Shown here: positions 33,079-41,729 of the stretch, piece after piece | Layout: the number at the start of each line of letters is the position of its first letter | How positions within the stretch are numbered: position 1 is the first letter of the stretch | Assembly (NCBI RefSeq): GCF_003058165.1 | Contig: NZ_QBUC01000005.1 | Coordinates: forward strand, 151,217-215,216 | Length of the DNA stretch: 64,000 bases | From: Paenisporosarcina sp. OV554 | Lineage (GTDB): Bacteria; Bacillota; Bacilli; Bacillales_A; Planococcaceae | Direction: 5' to 3' | The notes under the pieces: generated by a model | Told to the model about the DNA's origin: nothing | Databases searched by the model: none | Seen by the model: the letters and a program-made list of their open reading frames with translations, nothing else | Position numbers and translations under genes: made by a program

Positions 33079-33852
33079 CTAATAATTTTCATGTATAGAT
33101 AGAACAGATGCACGTAATCGCAACATTGCCTTCGAATGCAGCTGAGAAACTCGAGAAACACTTACATTTAGAACTTCTGCAATTTCAGTTAATTTTAATT
33201 CCTCGAAATAACACAAAGAAATCGTTATTTTCTCTTTTTCTGGCAAGCGCTCAATAGCTTTTGATAGAGATTCTTTAGTCATTTGTTCGGTTAAATATCG
33301 TTCTGGAGATCCAGAATTATCATTAACCATATTATATTTTCCAACTTGATTATGTTCATCATAAGTGGTTTCATCAATTGAAGTCATTGTAGATAAAGCA
33401 GCTTCTGATACTGTTTTGTTCAGCTCGACTTTAGTAATCCCTAGATATTCACTAACTTCCTCATCCGTAACTGAATAATTATTTTTCTGCTCTAAAACAG
33501 CATAAGCTTTTTCGATTTTCTTCACTTTTTCCCTTACAGAACGAGGTAACCAATCACTGTGCCTAAGACCATCAATAATTGCTCCTTTAATTCTCCATGA
33601 AGCATAAGTCTCAAACATTAAGTCTCGCTCGATATTGAATTTATCAAATGCATCAAGCAGCCCTTCATATGCGAGACTACGTATGTCATCCTTTTCAACC
33701 GTTCTAGGTAAACTGATCATAAACCGTTGTACAACAAAGTCAACCAAAGGAAGATAGCGCTCTACTAGATATTCTCCCGCTTGTGGATCACGCTGTTTTT
33801 GCCAATTTTCCCAGTAATAAAGTTCTTCTTTTGACAATTTATTGTTCAACAT
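33079..33852 (-). CDS. sigD: RNA polymerase sigma factor SigD/FliA
   Basis: This 257-aa sigma-28 factor directs class III flagellar transcription. Region 2 is seen in GEYLVERYLPLVDFVVQRFM...LAYEGLLDAFDKFN (about 25-75), with FETYASWRIKGAIIDGLR being the -10 recognition helix region. Region 4 is in KITISLCYFEELKLTEIAEVLNVSVSRVSQLHSKAMLRLR near the C-terminus. ATG 33852 follows GGTGGTG; codons upstream are unlikely. Its partner anti-sigma FlgM is encoded at 58.1 kb and perfect sigma-D promoters occur at 58.85 and 63.70 kb. Confidence 0.95.
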   Translation of the reverse strand: MLNNKLSKEELYYWENWQKQRDPQAGEYLVERYLPLVDFVVQRFMISLPRTVEKDDIRSLAYEGLLDAFDKFNIERDLMFETYASWRIKGAIIDGLRHSDWLPRSVREKVKKIEKAYAVLEQKNNYSVTDEEVSEYLGITKVELNKTVSEAALSTMTSIDETTYDEHNQVGKYNMVNDNSGSPERYLTEQMTKESLSKAIERLPEKEKITISLCYFEELKLTEIAEVLNVSVSRVSQLHSKAMLRLRASVLSIHENY

Positions 33853-33892
33853 GAGTTTCACCACCACTTCTAAGATTGCAAGAAAAGTGCAT

Positions 33893-33934
33893 AGCGCCTT
33901 TCTGACCCCTATATAGAGATCTTAGGCTGGCGCT
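33893..33934 (-). promoter_or_regulatory. Nested hairpin upstream of sigD
   Basis: AGCGCC and GGCGCT close a stem enclosing GATCTCT-ATAT-AGGGGTC (7 bp, two G-U pairs). It lies in the roughly 110-bp space between a 29-codon ORF and sigD, where cheB-cheD stand in B. subtilis. No T-tract follows, so it is not a normal terminator; it may protect or process the mRNA. Confidence 0.45.
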
Positions 33935-33962
33935 TGCTAGACATAGGTACGAGAGACGTGTA

Positions 33963-34052
33963 TTACTCAATTTTTGCTGTGAAAATATACTGTTGTTTTT
34001 CGTACATTTGCGCTTTCGTTTGTTCCTCAATATCAACGGCATTCTTTAACAT
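33963..34052 (-). CDS. 29-codon ORF coupled to flhG
   Basis: ATG 34052 begins 3 nt after the flhG stop and encodes 29 residues (MLKNAVDIEEQTKAQMYEKQ...) ending in AKIE. The spacing suggests translational coupling. It occupies the position of cheB in B. subtilis but shows no recognisable similarity to any Che protein. It may be a real small protein, a remnant or chance. Confidence 0.35.
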   Translation of the reverse strand: MLKNAVDIEEQTKAQMYEKQQYIFTAKIE

Positions 34053-34055
34053 AGC

Positions 34056-34922
34056 CTAATTTTTAAAAAGCATTTTCAATAAAAACCCTTTGATTCCAAG
34101 CTTATAAGCAACAGGTAATTGTAGAAATTCACTCGTCACATTTTGCATAGCCTGTGAAGCATGGCAGTTTGGAAATGCCAGTAAAAACGGGACTTGTTTT
34201 TTTACTGCATTGGGCACATTTACGTCGCTTGGAATAAAGCCTAATGTCCCAATCTGTTTATTTAAAAACTGCTCAGTCACTTTTTTAAAGTTATCCGCTG
34301 TTTGTTTTCCTTCTTTTTCACTGGTGCATTGGTTAATAATCAATTTCATATGTACGTTTTGATCTTTTGCATGAACCATTTTCACAATAGAATAAGCATC
34401 TGTGATTGAAGTAGGCTCTGGAGTTGTCACTAAAATGACGTCATCAGCTGCTAGTATAAATCGTAAATTTTCATAAGATAACCCTGCACCTGTGTCCAAG
34501 ATAATGTAATCCACAGTTCCTTGAATCGTACTTAACTCTGTAAAAAATTTGTTCATTTTCGTTTCATCTAACCGAAACATATCATTAAATCCTGTACCGC
34601 CAGATATAAATAACAACCCATTTGGCCCTTCTTCGATAATCTCCCAAATAGATAAATCCTTTTCTATCATCGAGGCAATGGACTCTTTGTTAGATCTCCC
34701 TAATAACACATCCACATTGGCAAATCCTAAGTCAACGTCAAAGATTAACACTTTTTTGTTTTGTTGAACTAGGCTTAACGCGAAATTTATTGCGAAGTTT
34801 GATTTTCCAACTCCACCTTTACCACTTGTGACAGCAATAATTCGGGTTTGTCTTCGCTCTTTTTTAGTTTTCTTTTGCAGAACTTTATCTCTTAATTGTT
34901 TTGCTTGATCAATCATTTTCAT
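34056..34922 (-). CDS. flhG: FlhG (MinD/ParA-type ATPase, flagellar number regulator)
   Basis: This 288-aa P-loop ATPase of the MinD/ParA family has the deviant Walker A TSGKGGVGKS at residues 32-41 and a DLGFANVDVLLGR switch (about 69-81). It antagonises FlhF to set flagellar number and placement, and interacts with FliM/FliY in Bacillus. It overlaps flhF by 14 nt, which indicates coupled translation. A C-terminal membrane-targeting helix (GIKGFLLKMLFKN) is present. Confidence 0.93.
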   Translation of the reverse strand: MKMIDQAKQLRDKVLQKKTKKERRQTRIIAVTSGKGGVGKSNFAINFALSLVQQNKKVLIFDVDLGFANVDVLLGRSNKESIASMIEKDLSIWEIIEEGPNGLLFISGGTGFNDMFRLDETKMNKFFTELSTIQGTVDYIILDTGAGLSYENLRFILAADDVILVTTPEPTSITDAYSIVKMVHAKDQNVHMKLIINQCTSEKEGKQTADNFKKVTEQFLNKQIGTLGFIPSDVNVPNAVKKQVPFLLAFPNCHASQAMQNVTSEFLQLPVAYKLGIKGFLLKMLFKN

Positions 34923-36060
34923 CTTCTCCTAATACGAAGTTCGCTATCATCTCCGGGGTTACCGTAAGAATATCATCTGGAACATTTTGGCCATTGGCAA
35001 TATAACGTATAGGGGTTGAATAATGATAAATCAAATTCAGGATGGCACCTGATGAACTTGTTTCATCTTTTTTTGTCAAAATCAGCTGGTCCATTACGAT
35101 CGTTTGGAAATTATCGATGATTTTCTTCATATCCTCGTACTTTGAGGTAAGACTCAACACTAAATTAATTTGGATTTTCTTGTCCTCAGGCAACATCTGC
35201 TTTAGATCATCAATGTACTGTTTTTGTTGATAATTCCTACCTGCCGTGTCCATCAAAATGATATCGCAGTTGCTGAGGTCATCCATTGCTACAGTCAGGT
35301 CAGCTGAAGATTCCACGACTCGGATCGGTATATTCAAAATCCCTGCATAGATTTTCAATTGCTCCACTGCCGCTATTCGGTAGGTATCTGATGTGATGAG
35401 TCCCACTTTTTTCTCTTCACTCAATAAATAGTGCGCAGCTATTTTAGCGATTGTTGTGGTCTTTCCAACTCCTGTTGGACCAATAAAACAAATGATGTCT
35501 ACCTTTTTTCTGCTCAGCCTTTTTTTATGGGTATTGATTAACTTGATGATTTCTTTACGAGCCAAAGCATGTATTTTGTCTTCCGTGTAATTGGGATGCT
35601 GATCTAAAACTAGCATCAGCTTTCCCAGTAACTCAGATTGAACTTCTTCAGTGATTCCTTGTGCAATTAACTTTTTATTCAACGATTTTAATGCATCAGG
35701 CATTCGATTCTCATCAATCGCTTGGAACATGAATTGCTTCAAGCTTTTCAATTCACTCATAAGCCCATCGAGATTTTCATCCTTTTTAACAGATGGATTT
35801 TCGGATTCCATTAAAACTGAAACCTCTTCCTTTTGTAAAAATTCGGATTCAGGATTGATGTTTTCATTGCTTCTCTTTTTTTCACTTGGTTTTGTTTCAA
35901 CGGCAGCTATTACCTCAAGTTTTTCTTGTTTAAAAAACCCTAAAAAACCACCAGTTTTGACTTTCTTTGTATTCAAAATAAGAGCGTCTTCGCCTAAGTC
36001 TCTTTTAATCATTGGTATTGCTTGCGTCATATTATTTACAGTATAAGTTTTTAGCCTCAT
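34909..36060 (-). CDS. flhF: FlhF (SRP-type GTPase)
   Basis: This 383-aa GTPase of the SRP/FtsY family controls flagellar placement. A basic/variable N-terminal B domain (residues 1-115) precedes the N and G domains, with G1 GPTGVGKT at 194-201, DTYRIAAVEQLKIYAG (about 225-240) and DTAGRNYQQ (G3). It starts at an ATG overlapping the flhA stop (TAATG) and its end overlaps flhG, so translation of flhA-flhF-flhG is coupled. Confidence 0.95.
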   Translation of the reverse strand: MRLKTYTVNNMTQAIPMIKRDLGEDALILNTKKVKTGGFLGFFKQEKLEVIAAVETKPSEKKRSNENINPESEFLQKEEVSVLMESENPSVKKDENLDGLMSELKSLKQFMFQAIDENRMPDALKSLNKKLIAQGITEEVQSELLGKLMLVLDQHPNYTEDKIHALARKEIIKLINTHKKRLSRKKVDIICFIGPTGVGKTTTIAKIAAHYLLSEEKKVGLITSDTYRIAAVEQLKIYAGILNIPIRVVESSADLTVAMDDLSNCDIILMDTAGRNYQQKQYIDDLKQMLPEDKKIQINLVLSLTSKYEDMKKIIDNFQTIVMDQLILTKKDETSSSGAILNLIYHYSTPIRYIANGQNVPDDILTVTPEMIANFVLGEDEND

Positions 36061-38138
36061 TAGATATTAACCGCCCCGACTGGGATTTTAGCTGCCCCTG
36101 CTGAGATATTGATTACCCCAACGCTTTGAATTTCTACCTCTGGTTCTAGTTCGTTATATGAGAGTACTGGAAGATCTGGGGCAAACCGTTCAATAAACTG
36201 CCTCATATACATGCGTATAGCAGGCGAAGTTAAAAGAATCGGTTGAACACCAGATTGTTGCAGTTGTGATGCTTGTTCTTGAATCTTTTGAAAGATAGTT
36301 TGTGATGTTTCTGGGTCAATCGATAAATAACTACCTTGTTCCGATCGATGGACAGACTCTGCGAATTTCTTCTCGAGACTTGCACCTGCCGTAATAACCT
36401 GTAAAGGTTCATGTTGAATGGTGTACTGCAAGGTAATTTGTCTAGAAAGAGCTTGTCTCACGTATTCAGTCAGTACATCCGGATCCTTCGTTTGTGATGA
36501 ATAATCTGCTAATGTTTCTAAAATCACAAGTAAATTTCGTATCGATACTTTTTCTTTTAGAAGTTTCATTAAGACTTTTTGTATTTCGCCAATTGCCATC
36601 ATCTGTGGAATTAATTCTTCTATAACTGCCGGTGAGGTTTCACGTACATTTTCAACGAGTGATTTAACCTCTTGTCTGCCAATTAATTCATGTGCATGGC
36701 GCTTAATCACTTCGGTAAGATGTGTGGAGACTACAGAAGGGGGGTCGACAATTGCATAACCTGCTAACTCTGCTTCTTCCTTCATTTCTTCATTCACCCA
36801 TAGAGCCGGCATACCAAATGCAGGTTCAATCGTCGGAATACCTTCAATGCTTTCGTCGTCTATTCCTGGGCTCATTGCTAAATAATGATCGAGCATAATT
36901 TTACCGGACGCTACTCGATTCCCTTTAATTTTAATGACATATTCGTTTGGTTGTAGTTGAATATTATCGCGTATTCGTATGACCGGAACAACTATTCCTA
37001 ATTCGATAGCGCATTGTCTTCGAATCATAATGACGCGATCTAATAAGTCCCCGCCTTGGTTCTTATCGGCAATCGGAATTAAGCCGTAACCGAATTCAAA
37101 TTCAATCGCATCAACATGCAAAAGATCAATGACACTTTCGGGGCTTTTTAATTCTTCACGCTCTTGGTCTTCATTACTAGCTACCTTCTCTTTATTTTCC
37201 TCTGCTGTTAAATTCCGCTGCATTTTATAGCCACCAAAAGCCACAAGAGCGGCAACAGGCAATACTAATAGAGGATTTATCGGTGTGAACAGAGCAAATA
37301 ATGATAATGTCCCAGCCACCACATAGAGCATTTTAGGGTATGCGAAGAGTTGTTTCGCAATATCTGAACCTAAGTTCCCTTCAGAAGCAGCCCGAGTGAC
37401 CACGATTCCTGCTGCAGTTGAAATCAACAATGCCGGAATCTGACTAACTAAACCATCACCGATTGACAACAGTGTAAATAGTTGTGCCGCTTCTCCAATT
37501 GGCAATTTATGAACGATGACACCAATTAATAGACCGCCGATAATATTAATGAGAACAATGATTATCCCAGCAATCGCATCCCCTTTAACGAACTTACTTG
37601 CACCATCCATGGCCCCGTAGAAGTCCGCCTCTTGGTTAACCTTTTCTCTGCGTTTTCTTGCTTCTTGATCGGAAATCATCCCAGCACCTAGATCAGCGTC
37701 GATACTCATTTGTTTACCCGGCATCGAGTCTAGTGTAAAACGAGCCGCAACTTCTGCAACACGTTCAGATCCTTTGGTAATTACTAAGAACTGGATAATT
37801 ACGAGTATCAGGAAAATCAAAATACCAATTATCGGGCTTCCTCCAACAACAAATGAACCAAAAGTTTCAACAACCTCTCCACCCGTTTGATTGGTTAAAA
37901 TCGATCGAGTAGTAGATACATTTAATCCTAATCGAAACAATGTAGTTAGTAACAACAACGTAGGGAAAATTGAGAATTGCAGTGCTTCCTTGGTATTCAT
38001 GGCAACCAGAATAATAGTTAAGGAAAGACTAATATTTATCATAATTAATATATCTAACAAGAGTGGTGGAAGAGGAATAACCATCATTACGACAATCATA
38101 ATAACTGATACTAAGACGACATAATCTTTGATTTTCAA
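36060..38138 (-). CDS. flhA: Flagellar export gate protein FlhA
   Basis: This 692-aa protein has eight N-terminal membrane helices (about residues 1-310) and a large cytoplasmic domain forming the nonameric export gate. Typical sequences are PLPPLLLDILIMINISLSLT, PTLLLLTTLFRLGLNVSTTR (the FHIPEP-family signature region) and SIDADLGAGMISDQEARKRR (about 145-164). A Pro/Ile repeat tail (GVINISAGAAKIPVGAVNI) ends the protein, an unusual short extension. Full length for the family. Confidence 0.96.
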   Translation of the reverse strand: MKIKDYVVLVSVIMIVVMMVIPLPPLLLDILIMINISLSLTIILVAMNTKEALQFSIFPTLLLLTTLFRLGLNVSTTRSILTNQTGGEVVETFGSFVVGGSPIIGILIFLILVIIQFLVITKGSERVAEVAARFTLDSMPGKQMSIDADLGAGMISDQEARKRREKVNQEADFYGAMDGASKFVKGDAIAGIIIVLINIIGGLLIGVIVHKLPIGEAAQLFTLLSIGDGLVSQIPALLISTAAGIVVTRAASEGNLGSDIAKQLFAYPKMLYVVAGTLSLFALFTPINPLLVLPVAALVAFGGYKMQRNLTAEENKEKVASNEDQEREELKSPESVIDLLHVDAIEFEFGYGLIPIADKNQGGDLLDRVIMIRRQCAIELGIVVPVIRIRDNIQLQPNEYVIKIKGNRVASGKIMLDHYLAMSPGIDDESIEGIPTIEPAFGMPALWVNEEMKEEAELAGYAIVDPPSVVSTHLTEVIKRHAHELIGRQEVKSLVENVRETSPAVIEELIPQMMAIGEIQKVLMKLLKEKVSIRNLLVILETLADYSSQTKDPDVLTEYVRQALSRQITLQYTIQHEPLQVITAGASLEKKFAESVHRSEQGSYLSIDPETSQTIFQKIQEQASQLQQSGVQPILLTSPAIRMYMRQFIERFAPDLPVLSYNELEPEVEIQSVGVINISAGAAKIPVGAVNI

Positions 38139-38166
38139 GTTGTTTCCTCCTCCTTTATTATATTCT

Positions 38167-39261
38167 TCATTTAATCTTTCCTTTTAATCGATAGATATAT
38201 GCTAAAACCTCTGCTACCGCTAAGAATAATTCTTCAGGAACATAGTCTCCTATTTCAACCTGATGATATAGAGCACGGGCAAGTGGTTTATTTTCCATAA
38301 TCACAATTTCAAGTTCTTTTGCTTTTTCTTTAATTTTCAATGCAATATGGTCTTTTCCCATCGCAATAACCATGGGGGCTGCCATTGTTTCGGCATCATA
38401 TTTAATCGCAATTGCATAGTGTGTTGGGTTCGTGATAAGAACATCTGCATTCGGCAAATCTTGAATCATTCGGTTCATACTCATTTGTCTTTGCCGTTCT
38501 TTAATTTTTGATTTAATCAGAGGATCCCCTTCTGCTTTCTTATACTCATCTTTAATATCTTGCTTCGACATTCGGATGCCTTTTTCAAATTCATACTTTT
38601 GATACATATAATCTAAAATAGCTAAACACAATAAAATGATGGCAGAAACGGTGGCCATTTTGAGAGTTAGTGATCCAATAAACGATAAAGAATAACCAAT
38701 ACTCTTTTGTGAAAGTAAAAATAGCTCTTCTTTTTCTGACCACAAAACACTAAAAGCGGCAAAGCCAATAATGGCAATTTTAAGTAATGACTTTACAAGT
38801 TCTACTAAAGCACGCATAGAAAATATTTTCTTCGCACCTTGAATTGGATCTAATCGTTCTAATTTCATTTTTAATGGATCCGTTGTAAATAAGGAACCCA
38901 CTTGAATGTAATTCCCTAGAAAGCCGGATACCATCGCAATGGCCATGATAGGAGCAACTATCTTAATCGCATTAAATGTCATTTGTTCAAATAAATTGCG
39001 GATATTAATTGGAGACCATTCCCAAGCAATATACTGACTAAAATTAATCCGATAGATTGCCAGAAGCTGGTCAAGCATCCATCCTCCCCAAAAATTAAGT
39101 AACATAATCCCACCAAGCATAATCATAGCTGCAGGAACTTCAGGACTTTTAGCTACTTGTCCTTTTCGTTTGGACTCTTGCCTTTTCTGAGGTGTTGCTT
39201 TTTCTGTCTTTTCCCCAGAAAAGAATTGTAAATCTAGAACTAGAAGATATCTCTTCTCCAT
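38167..39261 (-). CDS. flhB: Flagellar export switch protein FlhB
   Basis: This 364-aa membrane protein has four helices and a cytoplasmic domain with the autocleavage motif NPTHYAIAIKYD (Asn-Pro-Thr-His) at about residues 275-286, so it is a functional substrate-specificity switch (rod/hook to filament). The N-terminus LQFFSGEKTEKATPQKRQESKRKGQVAKS is family-typical. GGAGGGG lies 7 nt upstream of ATG 39261, immediately after the fliR stop. Length matches B. subtilis FlhB (360 aa). Confidence 0.96.
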   Translation of the reverse strand: MEKRYLLVLDLQFFSGEKTEKATPQKRQESKRKGQVAKSPEVPAAMIMLGGIMLLNFWGGWMLDQLLAIYRINFSQYIAWEWSPINIRNLFEQMTFNAIKIVAPIMAIAMVSGFLGNYIQVGSLFTTDPLKMKLERLDPIQGAKKIFSMRALVELVKSLLKIAIIGFAAFSVLWSEKEELFLLSQKSIGYSLSFIGSLTLKMATVSAIILLCLAILDYMYQKYEFEKGIRMSKQDIKDEYKKAEGDPLIKSKIKERQRQMSMNRMIQDLPNADVLITNPTHYAIAIKYDAETMAAPMVIAMGKDHIALKIKEKAKELEIVIMENKPLARALYHQVEIGDYVPEELFLAVAEVLAYIYRLKGKIK

Positions 39262-40041
39262 CTATGCCCCTCCTAATAATCGGATCAACTGAGACATGCT
39301 AATCAGTATCTTTTCAAACAGGATTTGCAAAATGTAAAAGAAAATTGGCATGGATAGAAACAACATGATGAATCCTACAATAATCTTTAAAGGGAGCCCG
39401 ACAGCAAAAATATTTAATTGTGGCACGGTTTTAGCTAAAATCCCAAGTGCGACATCGACGAGAAATAGCGCACCCACAATCGGTAAAGCGATTTGTAAAG
39501 CAATCATAAACATTTCTACAAATAACTTCGTGAAGAAATGTGCAACGTCTTCCATTTTCGCCGAGAATGCAATTGATTCTACTGGAAACGATTGAAAGCT
39601 TTGCATGACACCATCAAGCATTAAATGATGCCCATTAACTGTCAGTAAAAAAAGCAGGGCTAAAATATATTTAAAATGACCAATGATTGGAACCTGGGTT
39701 CCAGTTTGTGGATCCATGACACTGGCAATTGAAAAACCCATTTGGAAATCGATAAACGCGCCAGCTATTTGAACCGTGTACAAGAGTAATGCGGCTGTAA
39801 ACCCTAAAGCTAGACCTACGCCGAGTTCTTTAATGATCAACAGTATATAAAAGGAATCTAGCGGAAGCGGCTCCCCATCTGGTAGATTCGATAAGGCAAC
39901 CAACGCTATAAAGAAAGCAAGCCCTACCTTAAATTGATTGGGAACACCCTTCATCGCAAATAAAGGAGCAATGATAAAAAAGCTAGTTAAGCGAACAAAT
40001 ATAAGTAAAAGATACGGATACATCTCAATGATCGAATTCAT
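39262..40041 (-). CDS. fliR: Flagellar export component FliR
   Basis: This 259-aa membrane protein has about six helices of the FliR/SpaR family, part of the FliPQR export channel. Family features include MDPQTGTQVPIIGHF (about residues 107-121) and VDVALGILAKTVPQLNIFAVGLPLKI (about 191-216). The RBS before ATG 40041 is weak, so translation may depend on coupling to fliQ 11 nt upstream. Confidence 0.94.
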   Translation of the reverse strand: MNSIIEMYPYLLLIFVRLTSFFIIAPLFAMKGVPNQFKVGLAFFIALVALSNLPDGEPLPLDSFYILLIIKELGVGLALGFTAALLLYTVQIAGAFIDFQMGFSIASVMDPQTGTQVPIIGHFKYILALLFLLTVNGHHLMLDGVMQSFQSFPVESIAFSAKMEDVAHFFTKLFVEMFMIALQIALPIVGALFLVDVALGILAKTVPQLNIFAVGLPLKIIVGFIMLFLSMPIFFYILQILFEKILISMSQLIRLLGGA

Positions 40042-40051
40042 AATATGCCTA

Positions 40052-40321
40052 CTATCCGATTAGCTGTGGGAGCTGTTGGAATAAATCTCTTGTAAAATCC
40101 AATAACAGCGTCAACATCCAGGGTCCGAATAATACAAGAGACAAAAACACGGCTAATATTTTCGGAATAAACGCAAGGGTTTGTTCCTGAATTTGTGTCA
40201 TTGCTTGGAAAATACTCACAATTAATCCGACGGCTAATGCAATAAGTAGCATTGGTGCAGATATGATGATGATCATGTAAATTGATTGTTCCGCTAGTTT
40301 AATTACCACGTCTGGAGTCAT
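40052..40321 (-). CDS. fliQ: Flagellar export component FliQ
   Basis: This 89-aa protein has two membrane helices (SIYMIIIISAPMLLIALAVG and PKILAVFLSLVLFGPWML) and the conserved IVSIFQAMTQIQEQTLAFIPK loop between them. ATG 40321 (GAAGGGAAG upstream) gives the family length; the frame to 40351 would overlap fliP by 14 nt. Confidence 0.94.
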   Translation of the reverse strand: MTPDVVIKLAEQSIYMIIIISAPMLLIALAVGLIVSIFQAMTQIQEQTLAFIPKILAVFLSLVLFGPWMLTLLLDFTRDLFQQLPQLIG

Positions 40322-40337
40322 CGTTTTCTTCCCTTCA

Positions 40338-41024
40338 CTAATAGCTAACAAGCAGCGATTCGATAATCAAATACCAGCCGTCAACAAGTACAAATAATAA
40401 TATTTTAAATGGTAAAGAAATCATTACTGGCGGAAGCATCATCATACCCATAGCCATAAGCGTACTGGCGACCACCATATCAATAATCAAAAATGGGATA
40501 AAGATAACAAAACCAATTTGAAATGCAGTTTTCAACTCACTAATAGCAAATGCCGGAATGAGTGAAGTCAGCGGAATATCTTCAATACTGTCTGGTTTTT
40601 TCAATCCAGCATATTTAAAAAACAAGGCTAAATCTTTCTCTCGTGTGTGCTCTGCCATAAATTCCTTAATTGGAATAACCGCTGTATCGAGCGCCTCGTC
40701 TTGAGTTGAATCACCTGCTAAGTATGGCTGTAAGGCCGTTTCATTAATTTCCACCATAATGGGTGACATGATAAAAAACGTTAAAAATAGGGCTAACCCA
40801 ACAAGCACTTGATTTGGAGGCATGGACTGTGTTCCTAATCCTGTCCGCACAAATGACAAAACAATAATTATCCGAGTAAAGCTGGTAAGCATAATTAAGA
40901 TCCCCGGAGCAAGAGATAAAATGGTCAGTAAGGCTAGAAGTTGTAGGGTAACTGAAACGTCCCCCGGTGCATCGGAACCAAAATCGATACCAGGAATACT
41001 CACAAGAAATAGGAAGTCGGTCAT
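40338..41024 (-). CDS. fliP: Flagellar export component FliP
   Basis: This 228-aa protein is the main pore-lining subunit of the export gate. It has a short N-terminal hydrophobic leader, then LTILSLAPGILIMLTSFTRIIIVLSFVRTGLGTQSMPPNQ (about residues 34-73, seen here in pieces) and C-terminal MVVASTLMAMGMMMLPPVMISLPFK (about 186-210), all classical for FliP. Its ATG overlaps the fliO stop (ATGA). Confidence 0.96.
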   Translation of the reverse strand: MTDFLFLVSIPGIDFGSDAPGDVSVTLQLLALLTILSLAPGILIMLTSFTRIIIVLSFVRTGLGTQSMPPNQVLVGLALFLTFFIMSPIMVEINETALQPYLAGDSTQDEALDTAVIPIKEFMAEHTREKDLALFFKYAGLKKPDSIEDIPLTSLIPAFAISELKTAFQIGFVIFIPFLIIDMVVASTLMAMGMMMLPPVMISLPFKILLFVLVDGWYLIIESLLVSY

Positions 41025-41704
41025 TTTGAGTTACCTTCCTTATCTTCATCTACTTCATTTAAGTCCTGCTTAAGTTGATCTTGCTTACCTTTTTGTTTAG
41101 TTAGGCTTTGCTTGAATAAGTGATCAAAACTAAGATTAGGTTTAGATCCCATTCTTTTGCTCATCTTTTCTCTCGAAAAATTAACGATCGAGGCAATTGA
41201 GGTAGAGATATTAGCTAGAGGGCTAGTGAAAAGTGTAGATTGTTTCTCTAGATCTGATTCAATGTTGTTAATTTCATCCGACTCGGAAAATTCCTTAATC
41301 AATGTGACTTGATCTCCGACACCAATTAAATAAACCTTTTTGCCAACTTTAACAAGCTGCAGTGATTTATTATTGCCTAGCGGAGTGCCCCCCATTAATT
41401 TAACGGCTTGGTTTGGCTGTAGTTTCTTTTGTCTTAACGCCAAAAATTTAATCAATGCGTAAATCATCACAAGAATTAAGAGCGTATAGAAAATAAGTTT
41501 TATGATGATTACCACGAGACTCTTGTCTTCAGAAGTATTTGATACAGTACTATCTTCTGTTTCTTCAGGTTCTGACTGATCATCAGTTTGCTTTTTTTTA
41601 ACCCAGTCGGAGGCCATAGGTTCTTTTGCATCAACAGGATTTGGGATGGAAACTACTAGAAAAGCAAAAACTAAAATTATCGCAATAACATATTTTTGAA
41701 TCAA
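41021..41704 (-). CDS. fliO: FliO/FliZ-family flagellar biosynthesis protein
   Basis: This 227-aa protein has a signal-like N-terminal helix, an acidic linker and a second membrane helix (VIIIKLIFYTLLILVMIYALIKF, about residues 62-84), followed by the FliO beta domain (VKLMGGTPLGNNKSLQLVKVGKKVYLIGVGDQVTLIKEF) and a basic C-terminal tail. B. subtilis calls it FliZ. The role is FliP ring assembly. TTG start at 41704 with AAGGAG 9 nt upstream. In B. subtilis cheY stands between fliY and this gene; here only 25 bp separate them, so cheY is absent. Confidence 0.9.
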   Translation of the reverse strand: MIQKYVIAIILVFAFLVVSIPNPVDAKEPMASDWVKKKQTDDQSEPEETEDSTVSNTSEDKSLVVIIIKLIFYTLLILVMIYALIKFLALRQKKLQPNQAVKLMGGTPLGNNKSLQLVKVGKKVYLIGVGDQVTLIKEFSESDEINNIESDLEKQSTLFTSPLANISTSIASIVNFSREKMSKRMGSKPNLSFDHLFKQSLTKQKGKQDQLKQDLNEVDEDKEGNSK

Positions 41705-41729
41705 GCTTGGTAACTCCTTACTTAGTGCA

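Noticed and set aside
33839..34042. 67-aa ORF between flhG and sigD
   Set aside because: It is out of frame with the coupled 29-codon ORF, has no RBS and crosses the hairpin; composition is not protein-like.
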